48,508 nt of DNA from a virus. Positions 39,386-47,213 of this stretch are shown in pieces; position 1 is the stretch's first letter, and each line of letters opens with the position of its first letter. Position numbers and translations under genes: made by a program. The DNA lies in the IMG/VR virus record IMGVR_UViG_3300026078_000039, positions 1-48,508 of that record; one strand, written 5' to 3'. The notes beneath the pieces were generated by a model. It worked only from the letters and a program-made list of their open reading frames with translations, was not told the origin of the DNA and did not search any database.

Positions 39386-39732
39386 AGGATCGCAGCGCGC
39401 ACTGCTGCCTGTGTGGAGCGCACCGTCGCCCCACACATATACCAGCAGAAAGCTTCAGCAACGACGGTCGCATCATCCAAATGGACCAGCACCGGCCCAT
39501 GCGAGATGGGCGTTGGGAGCAAAGCCCACAGATGATCTGTAGCGTCATGCTTTACCGCAACGGTGGGACCGCACCCGGCCAGACGCATATCTGCGACGAC
39601 TGTTTCATTGTCGGCCTAAGGCACGCGAAAGAGTTCGTGGATGGCGCGCTAGCAGGTCTGGGCGCGCTCGTTGTCCACAGCGAACCATCGGACGCCCAAT
39701 CTCCAGCATCCAATGGAGGGGGTAATGCCTGA
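39382..39732 (+). CDS. Cys-rich hypothetical protein
   Basis: 116 aa with CCLCGAHRRPTH near the start and HICDDCF near residue 70, a probable zinc-binding fold split by ~60 residues. ATGA overlap with the zinc-ribbon gene. Unknown. Confidence 0.55.
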   Translation: MKDRSAHCCLCGAHRRPTHIPAESFSNDGRIIQMDQHRPMRDGRWEQSPQMICSVMLYRNGGTAPGQTHICDDCFIVGLRHAKEFVDGALAGLGALVVHSEPSDAQSPASNGGGNA

Positions 39733-40129
39733 TACCCTAGACCTGGGGCGGTGCCCCTTCTGCGATGGCGATGATGTGCGTCGAGGGCTTGTTCTGGGGC
39801 GCTCCAGACAGCCGATTGGACGCGAGGTGTCGTGCGATCAGTGCGGTGCCTCTGTGCAGGGTCGCGACCAAGCTGAGGCTGATGCTCGCTGGAACCGCCG
39901 CGCCCAATCCTCGCGCATCTCCGAGCTGGAAAGCGCGCTGAGCAAAGCGGCTGACCTTTTCCAAGATGCGGTCGAGCAAGGCTACCCATGGCCGCGCGAG
40001 AAGGTCGAACAGTGCGGCCACGACAAGTTCAAGTGGGAAGACTGCATCGCCTGCTATGACGAGTTCCTCATGTCCAAGGTCGAGGAAGTTCGCGCCCAAG
40101 CCCGCAACGTACTGGGGGAGAAGGCGTGA
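39725..40129 (+). CDS. Lar-like (restriction alleviation family) protein
   Basis: 134 aa. N-terminal ~60 residues fit the Lar pattern: CPFCDGDDV, then CDQCGASV and EADARWNRRA, as in the Rac-prophage restriction alleviation protein. The C-terminal half is a separate helical region with CGHDKFKWEDCIACYD, an extra zinc-like motif. Lar proteins reduce type I restriction, so an anti-restriction role is plausible. Confidence 0.65.
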   Translation: MPDTLDLGRCPFCDGDDVRRGLVLGRSRQPIGREVSCDQCGASVQGRDQAEADARWNRRAQSSRISELESALSKAADLFQDAVEQGYPWPREKVEQCGHDKFKWEDCIACYDEFLMSKVEEVRAQARNVLGEKA

Positions 40130-40518
40130 TGGGCTACCCTGTTCGCATTCAGCTTTCGCGCCAGAAGGGCTGGCGGATGCCGCCGAATACGGTCAGCGTG
40201 GCGCGGCCGGGCCGATGGGGCAATCCGTTCCGCATCGGCGGATGGTTCCGGATCGGGCGCGGGGCAGGTCATCCCGGCTTCGTCTGGCTTGAGGCTGCGC
40301 CCGGCTATCAGGACGACAGCTTCACACTTATCGAAACGCGCGAGCAGGCGGTGGCGTTCTTCCGCCTCTACAATGAACGCTATCCGATGCTGCCAACTCG
40401 GCTTGCTCCCCTTCGCGGCAAGAACCTCGCCTGCTGGTGCCCGCTCGATCAGCCTTGTCATGCCGACGTGCTGCTCGATCTCGCCAACGCCACCCCTCAA
40501 CACACTGGAGGCCGGTAG
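40129..40518 (+). CDS. DUF4326 protein
   Basis: 129 aa from the ATG at 40129 (TGATG overlap; a GTG lies one codon upstream). PNTVSVARPGRWGNPFRIGG is the DUF4326 signature; ACWCPLDQPCHADVLLDLAN is its conserved Cys/His end. Widespread in phages; function unknown, a possible metal-binding enzyme. Confidence 0.75.
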   Translation: MGYPVRIQLSRQKGWRMPPNTVSVARPGRWGNPFRIGGWFRIGRGAGHPGFVWLEAAPGYQDDSFTLIETREQAVAFFRLYNERYPMLPTRLAPLRGKNLACWCPLDQPCHADVLLDLANATPQHTGGR

Positions 40519-40519
40519 G

Positions 40520-40705
40520 ATGGGCCACGTAGCCAGGTTCACGCAAACCGACCTGAAGCGCGCCGTCAAAGGCGTGGAGGAGGGCGGGCTCAAGGTCGGC
40601 CGGATCGAGATCGACCCTAACGGCAAGATCGTCATCTATCCGATCGGCACGGCACCTAAGCCGTCGAGTGGCGGCAATTCCTGGGATGATGTGCTCGACC
40701 GATGA
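40520..40705 (+). CDS. Small protein directly upstream of integrase
   Basis: 61 aa (MGHVARFTQTDLKRAVKGVEEG). Proteins of this type frequently precede integrase genes in alphaproteobacterial prophages. FTQTDLKRAVKGVEE is helical and GRIEIDPNGKIVIYPIG is a beta hairpin. A recombination directionality role is possible but unproven. Stop overlaps the integrase ATG. Confidence 0.6.
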   Translation: MGHVARFTQTDLKRAVKGVEEGGLKVGRIEIDPNGKIVIYPIGTAPKPSSGGNSWDDVLDR

Positions 40706-41871
40706 AACGTAAGCGCTGGCTCCCCGACTATGTGACCATGTTCACTGACCGCCACGGTCGCGCGCGCTTTCGCTATCGTCGGAAGGGATTCGAGGGCGGC
40801 TATTTCAAGTCGGCGTTCGGCAGCAAGGAATTCCATGCTGAATATGCTGCCTTTGGTCGCGGCGAGGTCGATACAGTTGCGCAGGCGATCGAGCGCGCCA
40901 TTCCTGGCACGATCGACGATCTGGTTACGCGCTATTTCGCGGTTCCGTCTCGCCTAGGGCCGACCGCTGCAACGCAGAGCAAGATACGCGCTATCCTCTC
41001 GAAGTTTCGCGCCGAGCATGGCCATCGGATCGTGGCCGACGTTCAGTTCGAGCACATCGACGCGATCGTCGAAAAGGCGAAGGCGAAGCGGCCGTCCGAA
41101 GATGGCAAGCGCATGGTCGGCGGTGTCGAGGCAGCGCGCAAGCTGCGCAAGGAGCTGGTGCGCCTGTTCGCATATGCCAAGAAAATACGGATGCGTCCCG
41201 ACAATCCTGTCGAGGATTCGGAGCGGATCAAGGTTGCTGCCGGCGAGCGCTCGTCTGGATTTCATACGTGGACCGAGGCGGAGATCGCTCAATTCTATGA
41301 GCGCCATCCGGTCGGCACGAAGGCCCGACTCGCGATGGACCTTATGCTATGGACTGGCCAACGCCGCGGTGACGCGATCAAACTCGGCAAGAACAAGCTT
41401 GTCGATGGCGGCGTGCTGTTCAAGCAAGGGAAGGGCGGAAAGGTGCTGTGGCTGCCTCTCGCGCCGCAGTTGGTCCGATCGATCGTCGCTGTGCCGAAGG
41501 TCGAAGGACAGGAGGCCTATTTGGTCCACGCTTACGGCCAGCCCTTCAAGAATGCGAGCTTCGGCAACTGGTTTCGCGATCGGTGCAACGAGGCCGGTCT
41601 GCCGCAATGCTCGGCCCACGGGTTGCGCAAGGCCATGATGCGGAGGCTGGCGGAACTGCATCTTGGGAATCAGTCGCTCAAGGCAGTCAGCGGACATACC
41701 CGCGATGAAGAGGTCGCGACCTATACCCGAGACGTGAACCAGGCCGCTATGGCGGAACATGCGATCAATCTATTATCACAATGGGAAGAGGGCAGGGACG
41801 TGTCGAACACGGTATTTCTGGACGTTCCGGCATTGCCAGCGCCGGCAGATTCGGAGGGTGAAAATGTCTAA
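40702..41871 (+). CDS. int: Tyrosine integrase
   Basis: 389 aa. Catalytic residues visible: Arg221 (TGQRRGD), Lys near 241-244, His306-x-x-Arg309 (AHGLRKA), His332 (SGHT) and Tyr341 (VATYTRD). N-terminal arm-binding and core-binding domains precede. Integrates phage DNA into the host chromosome. No attP candidate is obvious in the flanks. Stop codon lies in a 9-bp inverted repeat (ATGTCTAAC/GTTAGACAT, 41863-41891). Confidence 0.93.
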   Translation: MKRKRWLPDYVTMFTDRHGRARFRYRRKGFEGGYFKSAFGSKEFHAEYAAFGRGEVDTVAQAIERAIPGTIDDLVTRYFAVPSRLGPTAATQSKIRAILSKFRAEHGHRIVADVQFEHIDAIVEKAKAKRPSEDGKRMVGGVEAARKLRKELVRLFAYAKKIRMRPDNPVEDSERIKVAAGERSSGFHTWTEAEIAQFYERHPVGTKARLAMDLMLWTGQRRGDAIKLGKNKLVDGGVLFKQGKGGKVLWLPLAPQLVRSIVAVPKVEGQEAYLVHAYGQPFKNASFGNWFRDRCNEAGLPQCSAHGLRKAMMRRLAELHLGNQSLKAVSGHTRDEEVATYTRDVNQAAMAEHAINLLSQWEEGRDVSNTVFLDVPALPAPADSEGENV

Positions 41872-41891
41872 CCTAGCAAATGCGTTAGACA
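41863..41891. repeat. Inverted repeat over integrase stop
   Basis: ATGTCTAAC (41863-41871) and GTTAGACAT (41883-41891), loop 11 nt. No U-run follows, so it is not a clear terminator; it could be an attachment-site arm or simple stem. Confidence 0.5.
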
Positions 41892-42073
41892 TAGCTCCGC
41901 CGTATGTCTTGGAAAAGGCTTCAAAAAATGAAGTAGGTGGAGGCCCGAGCCGGACTTCCACTAATGAGCTAAATCAATCAGTTGGGTATCCTGCGCTCCA
42001 ATTTCGGTTGATTGAGAACATTGGCGCTTTCCGTGCCGTGTCTAACCCTCTCGCGGCGCGGGAGGGCCGCTAA
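41864..42073 (+). CDS. Hypothetical small protein after integrase
   Basis: 69 aa starting MSNLANALDIAPPYVLEKAS; GGAGGG lies 8 nt upstream of the ATG at 41864, which overlaps the integrase stop. AT-richer than its surroundings. Unknown. Confidence 0.45.
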   Translation: MSNLANALDIAPPYVLEKASKNEVGGGPSRTSTNELNQSVGYPALQFRLIENIGAFRAVSNPLAAREGR

Positions 42074-42075
42074 CC

Positions 42076-43047
42076 ATGGCCGAACACAGCGCGATTGAAT
42101 GGACCGATGCGACGGTCAATTTCTGGTGGGGCTGTACGAAGGTCGGGCCCGGCTGCGACGGTTGCTATGCCGAGACGTGGGCAAAGCGCACGGGCGGCAA
42201 TCTCTGGGGCGTTGGCGTGGCGCGTCGGAAGATCAAGAGCGCGGCCGCGCTGATCCATCGCCTCGACAACGATTATTCCTGGTGGGCTGCCGATCATCAT
42301 ATCGGTCAGATCAACGCCACGCCCGCGCGCCGCGTATTCATCCAGTCGATGTCGGACCTGTTCGACACCGAAGTGCCGCTCGAATGGTTCGACGAAGCAT
42401 GGGGCCGGATCGAGGTCTGCAATCGGCTCGCGATCCAGATCGTCACGAAGCGGGTCTCCGTTGTCGAGAAACGGCTGGCCGCGATCGGCAAAGACGCGTG
42501 GCCAAAGCACGCGGGCCTGATGATCTCTGTCGTCAATCAGGAGGAGGCCGACCGCGACATTCCGCGGCTAATCGCGCTCAAGGCGAAACTGGGAATCCCC
42601 TGGATAGGGCTTTCCATGGAGCCGCTACTCGGGGCAGTCATCCTGCGCGAGGAATGGCTCGCCGCGCTCGATTGGGTGATTGTCGGCGGGGAAAGCGGAA
42701 AAGACGCTCGCCCGATGAACCCGAATTGGGTGCGCGCTCTGCTCGACCAGTGCCAGGTCGCGGGGGTAGCGTTCCTGTTCAAGCAATGGGGTGAGTGGGC
42801 GCCAATGGACGCGGCCGGGATTGCGGCTGACCGCCCGATCACCGACCGCTGGGGCAATGTTCCCGACTGGATGAACCGCTATGTCATTGCCGAAGGTGAC
42901 GCATGGGCTCGACGCGTGCGCGGCCACAGCTTTACGCGACACTCGACGGATCTCGTCTATCGTGTCGGCAAGAAAACGGCGGGCCGTATGCTCGACGGCG
43001 CCGAACATAACGGTCTGCCGAACTTCCTGATCGGCCTCGCCGCATGA
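42076..43047 (+). CDS. DUF5131 (phage Gp37/Gp68-like) protein
   Basis: 323 aa. N-terminal GCTKVGPGCDGCYAE (three Cys), MSDLFD, VVNQEEADRDIPRL, and GLSMEPLLG...WVIVGGESGKDARPM are the hallmarks of DUF5131/Gp37-Gp68 proteins, radical-SAM-like in sequence and often carried by phages. Exact reaction unknown. It follows the integrase and a small gene with only 2 nt gap. Confidence 0.85.
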   Translation: MAEHSAIEWTDATVNFWWGCTKVGPGCDGCYAETWAKRTGGNLWGVGVARRKIKSAAALIHRLDNDYSWWAADHHIGQINATPARRVFIQSMSDLFDTEVPLEWFDEAWGRIEVCNRLAIQIVTKRVSVVEKRLAAIGKDAWPKHAGLMISVVNQEEADRDIPRLIALKAKLGIPWIGLSMEPLLGAVILREEWLAALDWVIVGGESGKDARPMNPNWVRALLDQCQVAGVAFLFKQWGEWAPMDAAGIAADRPITDRWGNVPDWMNRYVIAEGDAWARRVRGHSFTRHSTDLVYRVGKKTAGRMLDGAEHNGLPNFLIGLAA

Positions 43048-43180
43048 AAGAAAGGTCTAAGCGGAAAGCTTGCTTTTCCGCGATCGGGTGGGGTCGCAGC
43101 GAGAAAACCGGCCCCTGTCTATCCTTGGGCGGCAATGCTGGATGGAAAACTTTCCTCGCGGTCGAGGAGGGCCGCATAGC

Positions 43181-43531
43181 ATGACCAAGACAACTCTGAC
43201 CGATGGCTCGCCGGTCACGGCCGACCATCGCGAGATCAACCCCGCCACGGGTATGCAGAAGGGCTATGTGGTGCTTTCGTCGGCTGAGCGCGCGAAGGGC
43301 TTTGTCGAGCCGGTCCGCCGGTCCTACGTGCATCTCAAGTGCGGCGTCACGACCACGATGGGGCAGGCGCTTGCGGAGACCTACGCGCGCGACCCGTTCT
43401 TCTACAGCGGCACGTTTTGCTGCGGCTGTGGGACGCATTTCCCTGTCGGTGAACCCGATTTCGGCGGTGAGTTCAAATGGGCTGGCACCGACCAGTATGT
43501 CGGCACCCGCTCGACGGAGCAGTCGTCATGA
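43181..43531 (+). CDS. Hypothetical Cys-containing protein
   Basis: 116 aa from the ATG at 43181 with GGAGG upstream. CCGCGTHFPVGE near residue 86 and HLKCGV suggest a zinc site. Unknown. The 133-nt gap before it contains a GCGGAAA/TTTCCGC stem. Confidence 0.6.
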   Translation: MTKTTLTDGSPVTADHREINPATGMQKGYVVLSSAERAKGFVEPVRRSYVHLKCGVTTTMGQALAETYARDPFFYSGTFCCGCGTHFPVGEPDFGGEFKWAGTDQYVGTRSTEQSS

Positions 43532-43731
43532 AGGCCGGGATCGCGGTCGATAACTGGAAGCTGCCGATCTTCCGCAAGCGCCTCGCCAACGCGGGATACG
43601 AATATGAGGACGGTGGCGCGCTGACCCACGACACGACGCTGCTGACCGTGACCACAGACGATATGCCGGGTCTGGCGATGGTGATCGCGGATTGCCAGAA
43701 CGAGTGCGCGCGCAAACGGCCCGCAGCATGA
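43528..43731 (+). CDS. Hypothetical small protein
   Basis: 67 aa from the ATG at 43528 (ATGA overlap): MKAGIAVDNWKLPIFRKRLAN. One central beta-strand region (TLLTVTTDD), C-terminus with two Cys. Resembles small hypothetical proteins common in sphingomonad phages. Confidence 0.55.
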   Translation: MKAGIAVDNWKLPIFRKRLANAGYEYEDGGALTHDTTLLTVTTDDMPGLAMVIADCQNECARKRPAA

Positions 43732-43863
43732 CCCGCCCGTCTAAAACCTCCCCCTCCGAGCCTTTGGGACATGTTTTCAGGACCTTATCCGGCTCTCATG
43801 CTTCGCACCGAACCCCTTCGGGTTTCGGCCTATCGGTTTCGATCCGGGCTAAAGGAAGATTTG

Positions 43864-44334
43864 ATGGTACAGGACAATGCGACAATCGAAAGGTTGGCTT
43901 ACTTTCGCGCGGAAAAAGTCTGCGAACTGTATGGCAATTCGGCGGACGACGCCCGATTTTCCGCGAAGGAGCCAGCCGACATGGCGTTCCACAGAGGTAG
44001 GGCATCGGCCGCCAGCGAAATCAGATCACGCATCGCAAATCTCGATGTTGCCGTATCCGACGATAGCATGGGAATACGGGAGGTTCCGTGGCAGCCGACT
44101 GAAGCGATGTGGGGCGGTTTAGCGCGCCAGATCATGATGTGGCTGGACTTCGGAGATAAGCGCACGCCGCGCAGCCTGTTCCGGCACCTCGAAATGAGCG
44201 GGACGGAAATCCCGCAATGGCTCCGCGATGAACCCGAGATGCGGGCGCTCGACCATGTGCCGAGCAAAGGCACGCGCTGCGCCATCATCTACAAGGCAAT
44301 GATTGAAGCCCACCCCACCCCTTCTCGCGCCTGA
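43864..44334 (+). CDS. Hypothetical protein
   Basis: 156 aa from the ATG at 43864. PWQPTEAMWGGLARQIMMWLDF and SLFRHLEMSGTEIPQWLRDEPEM are reminiscent of phage proteins of unknown function. Preceded by 132 nt without a convincing gene that includes a GAACCC/GGGTTT stem. Confidence 0.55.
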   Translation: MVQDNATIERLAYFRAEKVCELYGNSADDARFSAKEPADMAFHRGRASAASEIRSRIANLDVAVSDDSMGIREVPWQPTEAMWGGLARQIMMWLDFGDKRTPRSLFRHLEMSGTEIPQWLRDEPEMRALDHVPSKGTRCAIIYKAMIEAHPTPSRA

Positions 44335-44349
44335 GGAGGGGCGTAGGTG

Positions 44350-44646
44350 ATGATGAAAGACTATGAACGCGCGCGTCCGTTTTGTGACTGGATCGAGGAT
44401 TACGGCGATGTGCTTTGGTGGCGAATCCCCGTCGTCGAAGGGCCTTATCTCGGCAGCCCGCTGTGCTGCGGCTTTCCGGTGCAGGTGACGACTGAGCTTA
44501 CCTCAACCTATCGCCAGACAGAGCCCGCCGAGCGCACCTTCAACATGCTCGTCGGAGGCTGGCCATTCAGCGAGGAGGACGAGCGCCATTTGTGGTGGAC
44601 GCCGATCTCGGACGGCAAGACGATCGAGGATCAGGTGCCGCTCTGA
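44350..44646 (+). CDS. Hypothetical protein
   Basis: 98 aa from the ATG at 44350 (a GTG lies one codon before, another ATG one after); GGAGGGG lies about 10 nt upstream. Trp-rich (LWWRIPVVEG, GGWPF, HLWWTPIS). Unknown. Confidence 0.55.
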   Translation: MMKDYERARPFCDWIEDYGDVLWWRIPVVEGPYLGSPLCCGFPVQVTTELTSTYRQTEPAERTFNMLVGGWPFSEEDERHLWWTPISDGKTIEDQVPL

Positions 44647-44696
44647 CCCCGCCTAACCCCAACCCCCAGATTGTAGAGGGATGAGGAGACGAAGGG

Positions 44697-44850
44697 ATGG
44701 CGGAGAAATTCAAGCTCCCGCGGCTGACCTACGGCCGTCTTCGAGAGCTGGTCGAATATGACCCTGCGACCGGCTTGTTCACCAGCCGCGTCGCAACAAA
44801 CCGCTGGCCGTCTGGCGGCAGGTGGAAAGCCGGGCGAATGGCTGGTGCGC
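44697..44850 (+). pseudogene. HNH endonuclease remnant (5' fragment)
   Basis: The first ~46 codons after the ATG at 44697 (GAGGAG upstream) read LTYGRLRELVEYDPATGLFT...WKAGRMAG, the typical start of phage HNH homing endonucleases. No Cys or HNH motif follows: the frame runs into out-of-frame sequence. A deletion that joined the HNH gene to the next gene would explain it. Confidence 0.6.
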
Positions 44851-44856
44851 GTCGAA

Positions 44857-45039
44857 ATGCTCAACCCGCTTTGCAAGCGCGCCGAGGACGAGGGTGTGCT
44901 GAGCGGAGAGATCGCGCATATCCACGGAATCAAGGTTCGCGGCAGCTGGAAGACGCTCGACCCCGGTGCGCTGCCTGTTCTGGTCTGCGAAGGCGACGAG
45001 TATCACGCCGCGATCGAGCGGATGTACGCCGGGGAGTGA
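44857..45039 (+). CDS. Hypothetical protein, possibly truncated at 5' end
   Basis: 60 aa if started at the ATG at 44857 (MLNPLCKRAEDEGVLSGEIA); the frame is open upstream and GEWLVRVEML before it reads like coding sequence, so the original start may have been lost at the HNH junction. No good ribosome site. Stop overlaps the next gene (GTGA). Confidence 0.45.
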   Translation: MLNPLCKRAEDEGVLSGEIAHIHGIKVRGSWKTLDPGALPVLVCEGDEYHAAIERMYAGE

Positions 45040-45455
45040 AAGCGCCGGAGAAGTTCCGGATCACGCTGACCGGAACGACAATCGATATCATCCAGCGCGG
45101 CAATGCGGGGGCTCGGGTTGATTACTATGTTGGGGAGCTGTTGAGCGGCAGGGACATGCCGGATGACATTTTCCGGCCCTGGTATCTTTCCGTCGCAGTC
45201 GAAGAAGCTCCCGAAATTCCGGAGCCTATCTCGATCTTCTCGCTCGCGCGGGAGGGCGCTTATGTCGAGGTGACCTGCAATCATTGCGGTCGCACTGCCA
45301 TCTTCCCGTCCGGCCCGATCAGCGAGATAGCGCGGGGACCGCGGGTGCAATCCGATTTGCGCGACCTCGGCCGGCAGATGCGGTGCCTCAAGGAACGCGG
45401 CGGCTGTGGCGAGCGTGGCGCGACGGTGCGGCCGGTCGAGTGGAAGCACCCCTGA
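45036..45455 (+). CDS. Hypothetical protein with zinc-ribbon end
   Basis: 139 aa from a GTG at 45036 (GTGA overlap). N-terminal half beta-rich (KFRITLTGTTIDIIQRG); C-terminal half has CNHCGRTAIF and CLKERGGCGERG, a four-Cys zinc ribbon. Last plus-strand gene before the convergent lysis block. Confidence 0.55.
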   Translation: MKAPEKFRITLTGTTIDIIQRGNAGARVDYYVGELLSGRDMPDDIFRPWYLSVAVEEAPEIPEPISIFSLAREGAYVEVTCNHCGRTAIFPSGPISEIARGPRVQSDLRDLGRQMRCLKERGGCGERGATVRPVEWKHP

Positions 45456-45457
45456 CG

Positions 45458-45490
45458 AAAAAAGGCGCCGCAGCCCGAAGGCCACGGCGC
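45458..45490 (-). terminator. UUCG-tetraloop terminator of lysis operon
   Basis: Minus strand GCGCCGTGGCC-TTCG-GGCTGCGGCGC followed by C then TTTTTT (45458-45463). An 11-bp stem with a C(UUCG)G loop, placed after the spanin gene and facing the end of the rightward operon. Confidence 0.9.
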
Positions 45491-45516
45491 GCGATTTCCA
45501 TGACTGACGTGGGAGA

Positions 45517-46158
45517 TTACGGGCCGCCCGCAACCTTCTCGGCTTCGGTCGGCTCCCCACCATCCGTCCCATCTTTCGCCGCCAGCGCGTCCTGCTGGTC
45601 TTCCCAGTCGAGGACCGCGTTCAGCTGGGCCTGGAGCTTTGCGGCGTCGGTGAGGACGGCGAGTTGAGCATCCCAAGAAAGTCCGTCGCAGGTGGCCGGT
45701 GGCGCAAGGCCGCCGGGAGGGATGATCGTCGCGGGCAGAGGGCGGACGATGCCCGGACCTGAAGCGAGGGCTGCGTCGTGCTGCATGCGGATAGCACCAG
45801 CCCGGCGGTCAATATTGTCGTTCGCGTCGAAAAGCGCATTGGTTTCTCCTGTGTCGATCTTGGCGCTGGCGGTGGCGTGCGCCTGGTTCTTCGCGCGCTG
45901 GGTCGCGTCGGCGCGCGCTTGAGCGGCCGCAACAGCGGACTTTTCGGCCGCCACGCCCGCCGCGTAGCCTTCCTTGCGTGCATCGCTGATCTTGCGGTCG
46001 ATGACGTGGATGCCAATCAGGATCGCGGCCGCGACACCGATCGCCAGCCAAACCTGCCATGGGATGCGCTTCAGGAATCCGGTGAAGGCTTCCCAGATGC
46101 GCAGCAGCATGCCGGAGCCTGGGAACAGTGCATCGGCGCCGAACGCGATGAGGCTCAT
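45517..46158 (-). CDS. Rz-like inner-membrane spanin
   Basis: 213 aa from the ATG at 46158. One membrane span (PWQVWLAIGVAAAILIGIHVI, about 34-54) then a long helix rich in Ala/Arg/Gln, then an acidic C-terminus (EPTEAEKVAGG). Single-span plus coiled coil in a lysis block fits an i-spanin; the outer lipoprotein partner was not found. Confidence 0.6.
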   Translation of the reverse strand: MSLIAFGADALFPGSGMLLRIWEAFTGFLKRIPWQVWLAIGVAAAILIGIHVIDRKISDARKEGYAAGVAAEKSAVAAAQARADATQRAKNQAHATASAKIDTGETNALFDANDNIDRRAGAIRMQHDAALASGPGIVRPLPATIIPPGGLAPPATCDGLSWDAQLAVLTDAAKLQAQLNAVLDWEDQQDALAAKDGTDGGEPTEAEKVAGGP

Positions 46159-46159
46159 G

Positions 46160-46507
46160 TCACTGCCCTTCGGCTGGCGGCGGCGGGTCGCCATCACCGC
46201 CCGCGCTGTTGCCTTCAAAGCCGGTCGGACCAGCCTTGAAGGACCACGACCGCTTGCCCAGCACATAGCCAAGCGAGGTCAGGCCCACGAAGATCAGCCC
46301 GAGGCAGCCATAGAGGCCATACGCCACTGGCCACGGGCTCAGTGACTTTTCCGCGGTCAGCGTGGCCAGCCGCCAGGCGAACGCGATGCAGACCAGCGTG
46401 AGTCCGATCAGGGCGGACAGCGCCAGCAGCATGCGATTGTCGCGGCGGTGGGCCTGCTCTTCGGTCAGAACCGCATCGCTGGCGGGGAGAATGACGGGCG
46501 CGACCAT
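46160..46507 (-). CDS. Holin-like membrane protein
   Basis: 115 aa from the ATG at 46507. Two spans (LLALSALIGLTLVCIAFAWRL; YGLYGCLGLIFVGLTSLGYV) with a charged linker and a hydrophilic Gly/Pro end. Size, topology and position beside endolysin and spanin genes suggest a holin or pinholin. Confidence 0.55.
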   Translation of the reverse strand: MVAPVILPASDAVLTEEQAHRRDNRMLLALSALIGLTLVCIAFAWRLATLTAEKSLSPWPVAYGLYGCLGLIFVGLTSLGYVLGKRSWSFKAGPTGFEGNSAGGDGDPPPPAEGQ

Positions 46508-46704
46508 CACAACGCCTCCACGATCAGCTTGCAGCCCCAGCAGAAGCTGATGACGATGCCGCAAGCACCCGCCGCGAAGAGGACGATGCCAGCGACAATG
46601 TTGCGCGTGTCGGCGGTCGTGTCCTTCATCATCTCGGCCAGATAGAGCAGGCCTCCGGTGAAGATCGCGAACACCGAGGCTAGCGCGAGGATAAAGAGGT
46701 GCAT
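46507..46704 (-). CDS. Small holin-like membrane protein
   Basis: 65 aa from the ATG at 46704 with GGAGG 6 nt upstream. Two spans (FILALASVFAIFTGGLLYLA; NIVAGIVLFAAGACGIVISF). Overlaps the next start (TGATG). Together with its neighbour it forms a two-protein holin/antiholin-like pair. Confidence 0.55.
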   Translation of the reverse strand: MHLFILALASVFAIFTGGLLYLAEMMKDTTADTRNIVAGIVLFAAGACGIVISFCWGCKLIVEAL

Positions 46705-46716
46705 AGGTGCCTCCAT

Positions 46717-46866
46717 TCAGCGCCAGCCGAGCCGGCGGATCATTTCGTCGAGGGGAAGGTCGCAGATGTCGGGTTGGTCCGGCTCGTCATCCGGATCATC
46801 GATGTGGCGCGGGCGGTCGTGAGGAGCAGCGGTGAGATGGCGTTCCTCGGTGGGTTTGTGCTTCAT
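46717..46866 (-). CDS. Hypothetical small acidic protein
   Basis: 49 aa (MKHKPTEERHLTAAPHDRPR...), His/Asp-rich, end DLPLDEMIRRLGW. ATGA overlap with the gene before it and placement in a gene-free gap support it. Unknown. Confidence 0.5.
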   Translation of the reverse strand: MKHKPTEERHLTAAPHDRPRHIDDPDDEPDQPDICDLPLDEMIRRLGWR

Positions 46867-47213
46867 ATCCCGCCGACGATTTCGCCGTTCGTGATGAAGC
46901 CGTGCCAGAGGCCGCCAGCTGACCCGTCGAGCGATGGCGTGACGGTCAGGGCCGCGAAATCAAGATCCCCTTGATGCGACCACGCGAAATCACGTCTGCA
47001 TGGCTGCCAACTGTCAAACTCATGATCCTCGCCAGCCTGATCGGCCATCGCCGCCCACACGAGCTTGCATTGGTCACGGAACGGCGTCGGCTCGAAGGAG
47101 CAAGTTTGGCGCCAATGGACGGCCCCGGGCGAAGACTTCGGCGAGAGGAAGATGAAGCCGACGCGCTTGCCATCCTTGACGAGCCAGCGCGGATCGAGAT
47201 CGAGCAGTCTCAC
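46863..47213 (-). CDS. DUF6527-like protein in the lysis block
   Basis: 116 aa from a GTG at 47213 (GTGA overlap with endolysin). WRQTCSFEPTPFRDQCKLVW and TVTPSLDGSAGGLWHGFITNGEI resemble a family often mis-named ammonia monooxygenase (DUF6527-like). Its role in lysis or otherwise is unknown. Confidence 0.5.
   Translation of the reverse strand: MRLLDLDPRWLVKDGKRVGFIFLSPKSSPGAVHWRQTCSFEPTPFRDQCKLVWAAMADQAGEDHEFDSWQPCRRDFAWSHQGDLDFAALTVTPSLDGSAGGLWHGFITNGEIVGGI

Noticed and set aside
43728-44000. Possible ATGA-coupled plus-strand gene before 43864
   Set aside because: The peptide is low in structure and overlaps the better-supported 156-aa gene by ~137 nt; the upstream part contains a hairpin.
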